Assembly: GCF_000143415.4 (NCBI RefSeq)
Contig: NW_003314278.1
Coordinates: 512,371-576,370 of the forward strand
DNA: 64,000 nucleotides
Source of the DNA: Selaginella moellendorffii
Taxonomy: Eukaryota; Streptophyta; Lycopodiopsida; Selaginellales; Selaginellaceae
Direction of reading: 5' to 3'
In this document: one piece after another, positions 11,341-23,695 of the stretch
How the letters are laid out: the number at the start of each line of letters is the position of its first letter
Position numbering within the stretch: the stretch's first letter is position 1
Notes under the pieces: generated by a model
Seen by the model: the letters and a program-made list of their open reading frames with translations, nothing else
Databases searched by the model: none
Told to the model about the DNA's origin: nothing
Position numbers and translations under genes: made by a program

Positions 11341-13547
11341 TCTACCTCAATTTGCATCAATCTTTTATCTCTCTAATGATAGAAATTATTAATAAATCTT
11401 TTAGTTTCTCAATCTTGATTTCCATAAGGAACTGCATATTGTCTTCCTTATCATCATTGATAAGGATGTTTTCACCCACTACAACTCTTGGCCTGAAAGA
11501 AACATAAGAAAATTTACCATTCTTAATATTTAAAATAACATAGAAGTTCTTGAAGAAGATGCTTATATGGCTTCAATTATAGTATTAGCTTCTCTTAACT
11601 TTTGGATGATGTTGTTGACACTCGACTCTTCTCTTTGTAACCTCTCATAAATGTCACTTAAATCAAGTCTAACACTATTGGATTGGTTGTGAAAAACTTG
11701 CCACCCTCATTATCACAAAGGAAGATTGACATTAAGAATGGTAAACCTTTCTTCTAAGGGGATTGTTTTCTTTTTTAAATTTGAAATGAATTTAGATGTT
11801 GGTGTTTCAACACTGAAGCATTATTAATACAGGAATTATTCTATTGAAAGTGCCACTTTTTTTGTATATTAGCGGCAAAGCATCATAATAAACAATGATA
11901 GTTTTACTATTGCAATCATAATTAATGTATTGAGCATCAATTCAAATAAGCGGCTAGGATTCTTCCTACCAATCTAACATTCCTTGATTGGCAATATGAT
12001 TTAGGTTTAGGGTTTTTCTGTTTGTGCTGGCCAGAAAGTTAAAGCACTTAGAGTTAATGGCAATGACTCATTCCTCACAAAATAAAGAGTTTTATTTTCT
12101 CACCCAGCATAGAAAGCCACACAAAGACGTTGGGAAGAAGCACACAAGGAAGATGTTACAAGAATAAAGGGAGGACATTGGTGAGGGGAACATTTGTTGT
12201 GCTCAATCGCCTTCTCACTCGCCTCCATCTCATTCTTTTGCTCTTCCCTTGACTTTGTATCATTCTTCTCTTCCATCACCTTTTTATCTCCTCTACCTTC
12301 ATCTTTGCATCCTCGTAGTTCTTGTTTTCCATCACCTTCTTCTCATAGTTCTTATTCTCCTCATGTTTTATCATGCATTATGCCTTCTTCATCTATGTTA
12401 CCCTCTTTACCCTCTTCTTTAGTGCTACCCTCTTTGTTTGCTTTACACTTTTCATAGATTGTTGTAGCATCCAAGGATGTTCTTCCTGAGTCAATGGATA
12501 GAGGAGATGTAGGGAAGACAAAGATAGGTCTTGTGAAGAGGGGCTCTACTGCTAAAAAACTTTGACTCCTTCGATTGATGATTTGTTTTCGTGCAAAAAT
12601 GCTTTCTGATGTGATGAAGAAAATCAAGATTTGTTGCGATAACAAACCTCCCTTTTACCAAATGTTGCTCAACAAGGCCATGCAAAAAATTTCTATTCCA
12701 AATGAGAAGATAGATGATGTCTTTTGTCTTGAGGGATATCTCCATAAAAAGGCAAGTTTATCCTTTCCATCACAAATCAATTATACCAAATCACTTATAT
12801 GATAAAAGAGATCAAAGCCAAGTGGGATTAATGTTAGATGGATTAAAACAATGAGTTTGAGAGGGAGTTAGATCAAAATCCAAATTGGGGCCAGCTTAGA
12901 GGCATTATGTTCTTTGTGTGGGATAGGAATAATTAATTGAAGGTTTCAACTATTGCAATTAATCATTTTTTTCCTTTTGACAAGGAAAAACACATCTAAG
13001 TGGAGGTGTCATTCATCGACATAAAAGACAATGATGCATTATAGTTATATTAAACTATGCATTATGTGAATGAGTAAGTTCTTTTATATTACTCAATCCA
13101 AAATAGTGTTTTCATGAGTCTCTTTATAGCATCAATGAACATGGCATTTGAATAAGTGGCCTCCAAAACACTCTTTATAGCATCTATCAATTCTACTATG
13201 ACAACAAAGATATCATAGAAAAAAGGCTTTACAATAATTTGAAAGATGCAATCAATCATGATCGATAGAATGAAGTGAAGGGCAAAAAGAAAAATATTTA
13301 GTACCCTTTCACTTGTTGGTTTATTGCCAAGGTTCTTGCCCAGTATGTAGTTTTCAAATCTATTTATTATAGGATTTATTTATTTTATTTTATGTTTTCT
13401 TTATGAAGAACAAGATTGAAAATGACATTTTCAAAGTTATGGAGAAGATAAAGAATGTATCTATTAAAGAAGAAAAAAAGCTGGCCACCTAGAAAGTCTA
13501 TAATTGGTACAGCATGCTTTTTTGGAAGTACCTGTTATGTTTGGTGA
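11341..13547. other. AT-rich region without a clear gene
   Basis: Low-complexity TC-rich sequence at 12,190-12,460 reads as Ser/Pro/Leu-rich peptide and is probably not coding. The plus-strand stretch 12,575-12,802 (75 codons, with KKIKICCDNKPPFYQMLLNK) is open but matches nothing I know. The sequence before 13,548 and after 22,534 was contiguous before the next element inserted. Confidence 0.35.
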
Positions 13548-13552
13548 AGTGC

Positions 13553-14294
13553 TGATAAAGGAAAAAGTCGGACGGAAGGAATATTTAGCAGCAAAAGTTC
13601 AAACATCAAAATGCCGCTAAGTCCCAAACAGTTGGACTCAAGGTCCAACTGCCCAAGTTTCAACCCAATGACTCCAACTTCAGTTTCTCAGCGATCTCGG
13701 TTCGACACTCTACAGCAGCAACTCTACAACAGACTTGAACACCAGATGGGTACAAATGACCCAGAAGCGGTTACCAGGAGTAGTTGCCAGCTGACGACAT
13801 CCGTACTGCAGACACAAACCCGAAAGGACCATGGCGACAAGCACAGACATGGTTGCCACAGACTTAGTATAAAAAGGCTAGCTGTGAGAGTGAGAAATTT
13901 ATCCCATCTCTACTCTACACAAAGGAAAGCTCTATAAAACTTTTCTTTATCAACTGCTTGTGAAATTTGACTTTCTACTCTATGTTCCAGGATCAACACC
14001 GAGATGCATTTAGTTTTCACTCAGTTTTACTTTCTGTTGTACCAATGCATTCACTTATTCTGGGTTTTTGTTGATTATGTGGCTTGTGCCATCCTTACCC
14101 ACCTTCAGTTCTGTTGACAGCCAAGTTCTTAGTGCAGATCGAGGAGTTGTACAACCGGCCAATCGTGTAGCCTCTCTTTCTATTCTTATCGGACTTGTAA
14201 TCTGACTGGCGACCAAATACTCAATTGAGCCAACCTTTTCACGATTTCACCATTCCAACCCCTTTTCCCTTTTCCCCTTTGTTCCATGATAACA
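13553..14294 (+). repeat. 5' LTR of element B
   Basis: 742 bp from TGATAAAGGAAA to CCATGATAACA, TG...CA ends. It is nearly the same as 21,776-22,534 apart from scattered substitutions and small indels, including an extra GAATATTTAGCAGC-like stretch near the start and the lack of about 26 bases near the end. Confidence 0.95.
13868..13875 (+). promoter_or_regulatory. TATA box in 5' LTR of element B
   Basis: TATAAAAA in the context CTTAGTATAAAAAGGCTAGC. The same box is kept in the 3' LTR at 22,079. This is the only strong core-promoter signal in the LTR and should set the start of the element RNA about 30 bases later. Confidence 0.65.
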
Positions 14295-14296
14295 CA

Positions 14297-14314
14297 TGGC
14301 AACCACGGTGGGAT
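14297..14314 (+). other. Primer-binding site of element B
   Basis: Two bases after the LTR the sequence reads TGGCAACCACGGTGGGA. The TGG start fits the complement of a tRNA CCA end. I cannot name the tRNA with certainty. Confidence 0.6.
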
Positions 14315-14439
14315 GTTTGTCACAGAATCTGCATTTTCTTTTTTTAGTTTTCTCTTTTATGCATGCTGAAAAATTCCGGAAAAATCTCTTTTACTGATCA
14401 GTCATTTTGAGAAATTGGCGAGGAAAGCTGAAGACCTGC

Positions 14440-14806
14440 GCAGAAGCCCGAGGAAGGAGCAGTGCAGAGAATTGGATCGGAGACATTTGCGACGGAGCAT
14501 CATGAGCACCGTGACGATCAGTTTCAATTGCGGAGTACCTGGCGGCAACATGGAACGTTATGTCTAGCAGTCCCCCTTACACAAAGAATTATGAGGTATG
14601 TGGGAAATACCTCCTAAGGAAGACGAGCGAAAAGCGTGTTTGAAGAAGAGAGACGCATTGAGAGAAGTTGAAGCTATCAAGCTCCGAGAGAGAAGGCGAC
14701 TCGAGGAAGAGGAAGCCGAAGAGCGGGACAGGATAACTCAAGAAAAAGCTCGGCTTGACCAAGAGCGAGCTCGGGGAAGAACCGAAACCGGAATTCTGGT
14801 GGGGTA
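14440..14806 (+). pseudogene. Gag remnant of element B
   Basis: Only about 750 bases lie between the primer site and the protease, far too few for a Ty3 gag. The readable piece (14,598-14,806) is a charged helical stretch with RERRRLEEEEAEERDRI, probably coiled coil. No capsid core and no zinc knuckle can be seen. Either most of gag was deleted or the missing role is carried by the long reading frame after integrase; the sequence cannot decide this. Confidence 0.5.
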
Positions 14807-15049
14807 AACCCTAAAGAATATTCAGGATTCCAGAAGAGGGAGAGGACCGGTATACAAAAGGTATGAGCACAATAGTGAAGAAAGGGAGCCCACTGGAAGG
14901 AGGAGCTTTGTAGATCGATTTAAAGATTCATCTCCGGGGAGGATACTCAGCTCGGTTGGAAGTATCTTTGAGAGGAAGGACAAAGAGGCTGTCATCGACA
15001 AAGCCGAAGACGAAGGGGAGGATAGCGAAAAAAAGAAATGCCTCAACAT

Positions 15050-15420
15050 CGGGAGGAACGAGATCCACAATGTTCCAATTGACGGCGGATCAGGTGTAAA
15101 CATTATCACGGAAGAGGTGTACCGACAATATGGGCTGGGACCAGCGGATCCAGCACCCTTTTTTGGTCCAAATGGCAGATCAAAGTAAGGTACATCCAAC
15201 AGGGATTCTCCGAGGGGTACAACTGAAGGTATTCAACCAACTTAATTGTGTTGAGGATGAATAGTATGAAACGCCCATACCAAATACTCCTAGGACGACC
15301 TTGGTTACGTCAGGCACGAGTCCTACATGACTGGAAAGCGAATGCCTTAACCATTCAAAAGAATGATCAGCGGTTACTGATATCCTTGAATTCAAAAACG
15401 TGACTACCAAAATCAAGTAC
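15050..15420 (+). pseudogene. Protease remnant of element B
   Basis: At about 15,067-15,185 the frame reads NVPIDGGSGVNIITEEVYRQ. The DGGS takes the place of the DSGA/DTGA active site, as in many Tat/Athila elements, and VNIITEE is typical of what follows. Around 15,285-15,310 the phrase ILLGRPWLRQARVLHDW gives the second half of the protease domain (ILGRPWL motif) in a shifted frame. Stops and shifts make it non-functional. Confidence 0.65.
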
Positions 15421-15457
15421 CCCGCGTGACATTGAGGATTACGACTGGCAGTCTGGA

Positions 15458-17575
15458 TTGAGCGACGAGGATGAGGACGCTCTGTTAAAATGTAATCCCG
15501 ATCTTGTGCAGATTGCAGAAGCGGATCTGTACCAGACGACGGTGGATTCCACAGACGCCATGAAGAACTTGGGTCTTACAGAGAAGTTCGTGAAACCAAG
15601 TGCAAAGAATGTGCAAGAAGAATCAGTGGAAAAACTGATTGAGCAACGAGATGAGACATTGGCGATGCATACGAACGAAGAGTTGGAGGAAATCGATTTG
15701 ACCGATCCCTTGGAAGAGCCCAAGAAACTGAAGATCGCCAAAGTTCTACCAAGAGGATTTAAGGAGCAAGTGTACCGACTACTACGACAGTACAAGGATG
15801 TTTTCACATGGAACTATGGCGACCTCAAGGGAGTTCCACCAGAGCTCTGTACACATCGGATCAAATTTCTTCCAACCAGCACACCCAAACGTCAAGCACC
15901 ATACCGAATGAATCCCAGTTTTATGACGAAGGAAAAAGAGGAGGTCGACAAGCTTCTTCAAGTTGGGTTCATCTACCCAATTGAAAATGCACAGTGGCTG
16001 TCACCCATTGTCGTTGTACCAAAAAAGAATGGCAAGCTGCACATCTGTGTCAACTACAAGAAGCTGAATGACAACATGGTGAAGGACTTCCATCCAATCC
16101 CTTTTACAGAGGAGATTCTCGACTCTGTCGCTGGACATGAGATGTACAGCTTCTTGGATGGATTCTCCAGGTACAACCAGGTCTTGAGAGGATCAACACA
16201 AGACAGCTTTCATTAGTCCATGGGGAGCATATGCCTACCGAGTTATGCCGTTTGGTTTGTGCAACGCACCGTTCACATTCCAATGTTTAGTCTCAGAAAC
16301 CTTCCGCAAATATCTTAGTACATTCATGAAGGTCTTCCTAGACGACTTCAGCGTATACAGTAAACAACAGGAACACCTAGAGCATCTCACCAAGTGTTTT
16401 GAGAGATGCCAACAACATCGCATCGCTCTTAACCCGGAGAAGTGCACTTTCTTTGTCAAGTCCAGAGTATTACTAGGACATGTTGTCTGCAAAGACGGCA
16501 TCCTCATCGACAATGACAAAGTTAAGGTAATCTAGACTTTGGAGCCTCCAACCAACATTGGAGAACTCCGACGGTTCCTTGGAAAGTTGGGTTATCACCG
16601 CAGGTTCATCAAAGGGTATGCTACAATAGCAAAACCATTCATGGAACTACTCAAGAAGGATAACCCATATGACTGGACTGACAAGTGTCAGCAGAGTTTC
16701 CAGTTCCTGAAGACTGCCCTCACCAAAGCACCAATTCTTGCAGTACCCAAGTGGAACTGCAAGTTCAACGTTCTCGTAGACACATCTCACATTGCGATTG
16801 GATGCATGCTCACACAGACTCAAGATGACGGCAAAGACCGACCAATCTACTACACTAGCAAGAGGTTGGCACCAGCGGAGTCCAACTACACGACCACCGA
16901 GAAGGAGTGCCTCGGAATGGTATATGCTGTCAAGAAGTTCTGCCACTATTTGTTGGCCAACCACATTAAGTTCGTAGTCAATCACCTGGCACTACTCCAT
17001 CTTCTCAACAAGCCGAATCCAACAGGAAGGTTGGCACGGTGGTTCTTACTCCTACAAGAATTCGACTTTGAGATCATCCATCGACCAGGACGATTGAACG
17101 AGCAAGCGGATCATCTCAGCAGGATTACTACGGGAGAACCACCAACAGGAATACCTGACGAGTTTCCAGACACCTCATTGTTTCAGGTTCAGGTATACAA
17201 GCTGGATCCTGAAGACTTGATCGTCGACATCCACTACTATCTCAAGACTGGCCAGATGCCCAACCACATTCAAACACGGGATGAGCGCAAGACCTTCCTA
17301 CTTAAGTCTCAACCTTACTCTATCGTTCTATTGCCAAGGAAAGAACATGGTCCTACGCCGGTACGTTTCACCCGAGGAAACGAACTTCATCATCGAGGAA
17401 GAACACAAAGGATCACATGGAGGACACTTTGCTGCGCAAACAACCGGATGAAAGATTTTACAAGCCGGACTATGGTGGCCAACTTTGTTCAAAGATGTCA
17501 CCAAATATTGTCGTCAGTGTGACATTTGTATGAGATACATTGCAGCGCCTGCACAACAGGCTTGACCACTCCAAC
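15458..17575 (+). pseudogene. RT-RNase H of element B
   Basis: Open 15,458-16,200, then continuing in another frame from about 16,190 and again after 16,535. RT starts with PKRQAPYRMNP and VVVPKKNGKLHICVNYKKLN, continues with FLDGFSRYNQV, then AYRVMPFGLCNAPFTFQ and the catalytic FLDDFSVYSKQ at about 16,330-16,370. Thumb and connection are at 16,539-16,740 (LRRFLGKLGYHRRFIKGYA). RNase H is at 16,750-17,120 (VLVDTSHIAIGCML, TTEKECLGMVYAVKKF, HRPGRLNEQADHLSR). Lesions: a frameshift near 16,190, an in-frame TAG at 16,533 that fits a former CAG, and a frameshift near 17,340. The frames are otherwise well kept, so decay is mild. Confidence 0.9.
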
Positions 17576-18459
17576 CCACGATGCTGTTGGAGTCATTTAT
17601 GAAGTGGGGCATGGATTTCATAGGACCCATCAACCCTCCAAGCAGTTGCCGCAACTCCTACATTCTGGTCATCACCGACTACATTACCAAGTGGGCTGAA
17701 GCTGTCGCATTACCTGACTGTAAGGCACGACGAGTGGCAAACTTTCTCTACCAACACATCGTTACAAGGTATGGTGTACCGTTGGAAATCATCAGCGACC
17801 GGGGTACACACTTCTTGAACAAGGTGATCAACCATCTCTTCACGGTGTACAACATCAAACAGAAGTTATCAGCACCCTACTATCCTCAAGTGAATGGACA
17901 AGTGAAAGCCACCAACAAAATCCTGAAGACCATTCTGGCCAAAATCGTTAACCAGTCCAGGAGGGACTGGGATGACAAACTAACCTCTGCTTTGTGGGCT
18001 TACCGCACTTCTTACAAAACAGCTACAGGACAAACACTGTTCCAACTCACATACAGACTGGAAGCGATTACACCCATCGAGTTCATAGTTCCCTCACTTC
18101 AAATTGCCGTGGAGCATCAACTCGGAGACGTTGAAGTTCTTCAGCACCATCTCCAACAACTCGAGGAGTTGGACGAGAAGCACTTGGAAGCGTACTACCA
18201 CATCCGCGCTATGCAGTCAAGGCAGAAGGCGTGGCATGATCGTGCGATGCACAGTCATCAACGGGATCCTATCTGTGTTGGTGACTGGGTATATCACTAC
18301 CAGGGTAAGATCAAACCTATTGGTCATAAGTTTGTGCCCAAGTGGAAAGGTCCGTATGTTGTGCGTGAGGTTAACCTCAACGGCAGTGTACTACTTGAGG
18401 AACCGAATGATCCTGATGCTCAACATAGCACCAACATCAACAAGCTGACCAAGCTGTGA
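17340..18459 (+). pseudogene. Integrase of element B, catalytic Glu replaced
   Basis: The N-terminal His-His-Cys-Cys zinc-binding half lies at 17,380-17,540 in a shifted frame (HKGSHGGHFAAQTTG, then CRQCDICM). The core from 17,581 is one open frame. It has MKWGMDFIGPI (first Asp) and LEIISDRGTHF (second Asp). Exactly 35 residues after the second Asp, where the catalytic Glu of the D,D-35-E triad belongs, is Lys (PQVNGQVKATNK); GAA to AAA would explain it. The C-terminal part has a GPY-like WKGPYVVREVNLNGSV. An in-frame TGA at 17,563 fits a former CGA. No chromodomain follows; the frame stops at 18,457. Confidence 0.9.
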
Positions 18460-18485
18460 CGTAACCCTCCGCTCTTACCGCCCGA

Positions 18486-21400
18486 GAAGGACGGTCAGGT
18501 AAGTTTGGGAGAGCCTCTACCAGCGATAGATGAAGAGGAGTCTGAGTCGGAAAAGGAGCGAGAGGAGGAAGAAGCCGAAGTAGAAGGCTGGTGTACGGAA
18601 GTACATTGGGAGGAATTGAGTGATGAAGACACTGGCAAAATGGAAGTTAAGATGAAACTGCGGGATACGTATGGAAAACCGGAAAAGGAGTTCGATTGGC
18701 ATTGGATCATGAGGACACCGTTGCACAAGTATGCACAACATCAAGTCAACATCAATCAGGAGATACGGAGTATGCAATCAGAGGATTCAACGTGGAGCAA
18801 AAGATGTTGTGTTTTGAAGCAAGAGAAACACCGGTGACCAAAGCGAAAATTCGAAAGGCGTTCGACATTCCTCAGGTAGGAGGAGAAGTCAATCCTACAC
18901 GAGAAATTCCAACTGACACCAAGTGGTTGGAACCGTATTTACGGACGAAGGATCTGGGGAGTACAACCCGTTTGTCCTACGGCAAGAAGGCATTGGCACC
19001 TGGATTCCGAAGACGGATAGTCACACTGGCACACGCGTTGATTATGAGGATGGACTACAAGGAGTTAGACTGGAAGTGATGTGGATCTTTCACCACTTCC
19101 ACAATGAATATCCTATTGATTGGGCGAGCATACTTTTAAAGCAGATGGTTAATGCAGTGCAGCGGGTGCAAGAAGCGAGAGATATCGGGGGACGCATCCC
19201 AATCCAATCACAGTGGGGACACCTACTCTACACTATTATTACGACGGAGCCCAAATTAAGACGATTAATTTCGCTGCACGGTGGCCAAGATATTAAGTCC
19301 CAATTATTTTTCTGTGGGCAACCATTTTTCGCACCAAAGAAGGACCTCAACCATTGGCATGTGGAAGTAACGGTCAGGATGAATCGTCGTTTAGGGGAGG
19401 AAAAGCCAAAAGAAGTTCCGACGGAGGAAAACGCAATTAGGGTTTCTAAGTCGGAGCCGATGGTTGCATTTTTGACAGTGTTCACCATCAGAGAAGATGC
19501 AACCAGGATGACGGCAATCGCAAGTTCTTCTCTCCTACCACTCAAGGTGAAGAAGGCAAGGTGCAAGGGGAAGAACACCGACAGTGCCTGGTTCAACAAC
19601 CGCGAACTGGGAGGTAACTTCAAATGGCTCAGAGAAGGGTTGATTGGACCATCTCCGGAGGAAGAGCAGTTTTACTCGCAGATGATGATGGCGATGGATC
19701 CAAGCAGGGGAACCATCTGGTTCTACGGTAAAGAGATCCTGTTGAATAACAAGTTCTTCAGCAAGGTGTTCGCGTTCCCTAACGAGGTGTATGAGATGGA
19801 GAAACCGCCGTCAAAGATCTACAACGAGTATAGGCCGTACCTGAAGGAGGGGACGACCTGGGAGGAACATCTCGCAAGGAGAGCGAAGACCAGGCGGCTG
19901 CAGCTATCCGAGTTCTGCGCCGAGGTGGTAGCAGTACTTCGCCCTCTTAGTGTGATCATGGGGTGCAGGAACAACCCAAAGAGCGTCCCCATCAACGTGC
20001 TGTGGGTGTTCATCACAGCAGATCGGAATCGGTTCATGAACTGGGCTATGATTTTTCGGGGGTTGTTTTTCCGAGTAGTCGAGACGGCGAGGAAGTTGAT
20101 GATGAAGAACAATGGTGGCAACACCATCCTCTACCTTCTGGCTCACATGTCTACATTCCTTGATCTGAGGGTTGGGGACTACTACAAGTTTCGGCCCTAC
20201 AGAATGCTGACCGACATCCCGGATCATCGGACAACTATGGCATTTTTCAAGCGTGTGGAGACGGAGGAGGATGGCCTGTTCCGACTTTTAAAGCCGGGGG
20301 AACCCACAGACCGAGTGGTCACAGGGATTGAAGAGGAAGAGACAGACGCAGGTGAAGAAGATGGACCAGCGGCAGGATCGGGATGGGGTGGACTGTATAT
20401 CGACACCTCGTCCAAGGAGGGAGTTCAGCTCTACTTCGACAAGACGGCTCGAACACATCCGGTTCCACGACCAGATACCCCTCCGCCAGCTGTGTGTCTG
20501 ATTCCACGTCAAATCATCCAGATCATTATGACACGTAAGCAGCAGCAAGCCCTAAACGGTAACCCATCAACGCCAACTCCAAGAACGGTGTTGATGGATT
20601 GGGATTGCCCACGTTAGCAAGTAAATCAAGAAAGGCAACTCCTTATAAGTGCGCAAGCAGTTTGCAGGGCAAGGACGGGAAAAGCACCAGCAGAGCTGAG
20701 GGCCAAGAAAGCAGGAGGCCGAGGAGCAGATGGTTCACCAGCAGCACGACTGCCTGCTACACCCCGAGGAGCTCACATCCAGGTAATACCTGTCCACCCC
20801 GCTTCTGCAAACTCCCCAACTCCCTTACGGAGTTCTGCACCACCTTTCGAGATACCAGTAGTCGGAGCCACGGAGGTGACAGATATGGAGCAAGAGCACC
20901 ACCAGGAAAGACGGGAGGAGGAAGTTCCAGCGGACCCATGGGGTGGGTTCACTCAAGAACCGGAACTGCAGCCTGCCCAAGTATTGCTCCATCCAACCAC
21001 CCCAAACGCCGAAGAGGAGATGGGACGACATCAGGTGTTGGAGCGTGTACCACCGGCACCACTGCCGGAGAACGGACAGTAGGAGGCTGTACCCGACGTG
21101 TGACCCATGGAGGTGGAGCACCCGTCAAGTCGGCAGGATGAGACGTGCAAGCGAGCACATTCCCCACCCCACAACGGCAAGGGTGAACACCGCAAACACT
21201 GTGGTGATGGCCGAGAGGAACCATGCCAAGAAGCTCGACCTTCTCGTCACCAACAGCACAAGGACACGGCGCAGATCTTCCTGACACTGGCCCACGAAGA
21301 GGAGATCAGCCAAAAGTTGGAAGGAAGACTCTGTACGATGGAGGAGAAAGTGTCCCAGTTCGAGGGGCATCTGATTGGAGTACAGAAGTTCATCGAAGAA

Positions 21401-21574
21401 CACCACAAACAGCTCCTCACAGCCATCACCAATCTGTCAGAGCGCCTTCCTACCACCACAGATCTGCCTGAAGACGAGCAAGAGGAGTTGCGCCAACTCC
21501 GAGAGACCAATGAACGGTATGAGCAGTTTTTCAGCAACATGCCGCGCCCTCCTGTTTGCACCAAGGGACATTGA
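18486..21574 (+). pseudogene. Long third reading frame of element B
   Basis: About 1,000 codons between integrase and the polypurine tract. The first part (18,505-18,837) is acidic (EEESESEKEREEEEAEVEGW). The next part shifts frame, and a 1-nt loss near 19,078 leads into one frame kept to 21,574, broken only by TAG at 20,615, TAG at 21,080 and TGA at 21,101, all explained by C to T. Mid-part phrases such as EEEQFYSQMMMAMDP and IWFYGKEILLNNKFFSKVFAF resemble the plant transposon protein domain known from Athila-type elements. The C-terminal part (21,290-21,574) is a predicted coiled coil (EEEISQKLEGRLCTMEEKV). Position matches the env-like ORF of Athila, but I see no signal peptide or clear membrane anchor. 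Function unknown. Confidence 0.65.
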
Positions 21575-21765
21575 GAGGGGGAATTCACCCGGTACAAGCT
21601 CACTTCTGTCAAGTCTATCAAGTTCCTTTCTGCTCAAACCTAAGAGAAATAAAGAAAACTATTTACATGAGAAAATTGCTTCACATAAAAATGAACAAAA
21701 AGTACAAAATGAAGGCACATCGATCAAGCAATCTACACACTCTGAGGACGGGAGTGTCGTTTAAG

Positions 21766-21775
21766 TCTGGGAGTG
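21766..21775 (+). other. Polypurine tract of element B
   Basis: TCTGGGAGTG directly precedes the 3' LTR start TGATAAAGG. It is short and interrupted but is in the required place; AAGTYTGGGRG-like tracts are usual in this branch. Confidence 0.65.
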
Positions 21776-22534
21776 TGATAAAGGAAAAAGTCGGACGGAA
21801 AGCACAAGTTCAAACATCAAAATGCCACTAAGTCCCAAACAGTTGGACTCAAGGTTCAACTGCCCAAGTTCCAACTCAACAACTCCAACTTCTGTTTCTC
21901 AGTGATCTCGGTTCGACACTCTACAGCAGCAACTCTACAACAGACTCGAACACCGGACAGGTACAAATGACCCAGAAGCGGTTACCAGGAGCGGTTGCCA
22001 GATGACAACATCTATACTGCAGACACAAACCTGAAAGGACCATGGTGACAAGCACGGACACGGTTGCCAAGGACTTAGTATAAAAAGGCTAGCTGTGAGA
22101 GTGAGAAATTTATCCCATCTCTACTCTACACAAAGGAAAGCTCTATAAAACTTTTCTTTATCAACTGCTTGTGAGATTTGACTTCTTACTCTGTGTTCCG
22201 GGATCGACATTGAGATGCATTTAGTTTTCACTCAGTTTTACTTTCTGTTGTACCAATGCATTCACTTATTCTGGGTTTTTGTTGATTCTGTGGCCTGCGC
22301 CATCCTTACCCACCTTCAGTTCTGTTGACAGCCAAGTTCTTAGTGCGGATCGAGGAGTTGTACGACTGGCCAATCATGTAGCCTCTCTTTCTATTCTCAT
22401 CGGACTTGTAATCTGACTGGCGACCAAATACTCAACTGAGCCAACCTTTTCACGATTTCACCATTCCAACCCCTTTTCCCTTTTCCCCTTTGTTTCCTTC
22501 TTTTCTCCGTAACACCTGTTTTTCCATGATAACA
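21776..22534 (+). repeat. 3' LTR of element B
   Basis: 759 bp, TGATAAAGG to CCATGATAACA. It has a TTTCCTTCTTTTCTCCG-like insertion near its end that the 5' LTR lacks. It is followed directly by the second AGTGC target copy. Confidence 0.95.
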
Positions 22535-22539
22535 AGTGC

Positions 22540-23482
22540 ACCTTGGGAAGAACTGAACAAAGATGGTGACTACTTTTGACTTGACAGACATGGGGTCTCA
22601 TATAGAAAAACTCTATCACTTGGCAAAGGCAAATTTTCCTCAAGAGGCACATGACAAATGGTTGGTGGACTTTTTGGAATAGCCAAACCAGTAGAAAAAT
22701 TGGGGGGTGCCAAAGGATGATAATAATTTTCGTCTTTGGTGCAATAACAAGCTTGAATCACTAAGATTTTGGAGTTTGCATCAAATGAGATAAAAAAAGG
22801 TATTTCCAAATTGTCTTTTTTTAAAAGATCATATATCATCAAGCCCCGATAATATGATTACTTTAAAGAGATCAAGGGTCAATATATGATCAAAATATTT
22901 GGAATGGCAAATAGCAATGGTGCTTGGGATGCAAGATTCATGAATTGGTCCTCCAAACCACTTGCTTTTATGTAAGCTTCCATCCTTTATAACCATTTGG
23001 TATTGAGTTGCATTTTTTTTGGTTTTTCTTCTTTATCTATCATGTTTTTATCCTCCTTGTTTTATATATTTATGTAGCATTTGGTTCTAATTTATGTATT
23101 GTATGGCATTTTTTATGTTTATTTGCTTTCTTATGTGTTTTCTTTTCTTTTATGCATTTCATTCAGTTTTGAATGCAATTTTTGTTCAATGCTCCATAAT
23201 GTAGAGAGAGATTATTTGGGACCGAATGGTTTCTCTCTACCACCACAATAAAGAATCTTGTGGTCTAGAGAGAGAAATAACTTGATCCTAAATATTTTCT
23301 CTCTCTACCCTATAGAGTAGTTAAACTTTATTTTTTGTAAATTTTTTTATGCTGACTACTATACACTTAAATTTTTATAAGTACTTCAAAAACCTTATAG
23401 CAGATAGATGGATTCATAGGTTATGAAAAATTGCAAACTTCTGGAATAATAAGGATGAAAATAGAACAATGTTCGAGGAGTG
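22540..23482. other. No clear gene
   Basis: The first 150 bases read as an open plus-strand stretch with DLTDMGSHIEKLYHLAKANF and end at a stop at about 22,680. This is the interrupted continuation of what lies before 13,548. I do not recognise it. The rest is AT-rich with many runs of T. Confidence 0.35.
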
Positions 23483-23695
23483 TTTCTGTGAGACACAAAT
23501 CCCTAAGCCCCAAAGTGGTGCTACGTGGGCCGAAGCAAAAGCCAAACAAGTGTAATATGTTTGAACTAAAAGCTTTGACTTAGATAGTCGAGAGTGAGAG
23601 TGGCAAAGTGCTTGAGGAACAACCACAAAGCAAGTAGTAAGTGAGTCTCTAAAAAAGAGACATAAGAGGACCAACACATGATATATGGAAGTGTT

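Larger units (their letters stand above)
13553..22534 (+). mobile_element. Tat/Athila-type Ty3 retrotransposon B
   Basis: An 8,982-bp two-LTR element flanked by a perfect 5-bp target duplication AGTGC (13,548-13,552 and 22,535-22,539). Order: LTR, primer site, short gag remnant, protease remnant, RT-RNase H-integrase, a very long extra reading frame, polypurine tract, LTR. RT with FLDGFSRYNQV and FLDDFSVYSKQ, and the absence of a chromodomain after integrase, point to the Tat/Athila branch rather than a chromovirus. Frames are broken by a few shifts and by stops that all fit C to T changes at CAG or CGA codons. It is dead, but ends and LTRs are well kept. Confidence 0.92.

Noticed and set aside
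12194-12457. Plus-strand ORF of Ser/Pro/Leu
   Set aside because: TC-rich low-complexity sequence with no domain and no conserved neighbour.
20599-21764. Several overlapping plus-strand ORFs with Arg/Ser-rich products
   Set aside because: Shadows of the long third frame of element B, which continues in phase through three single-base stops.
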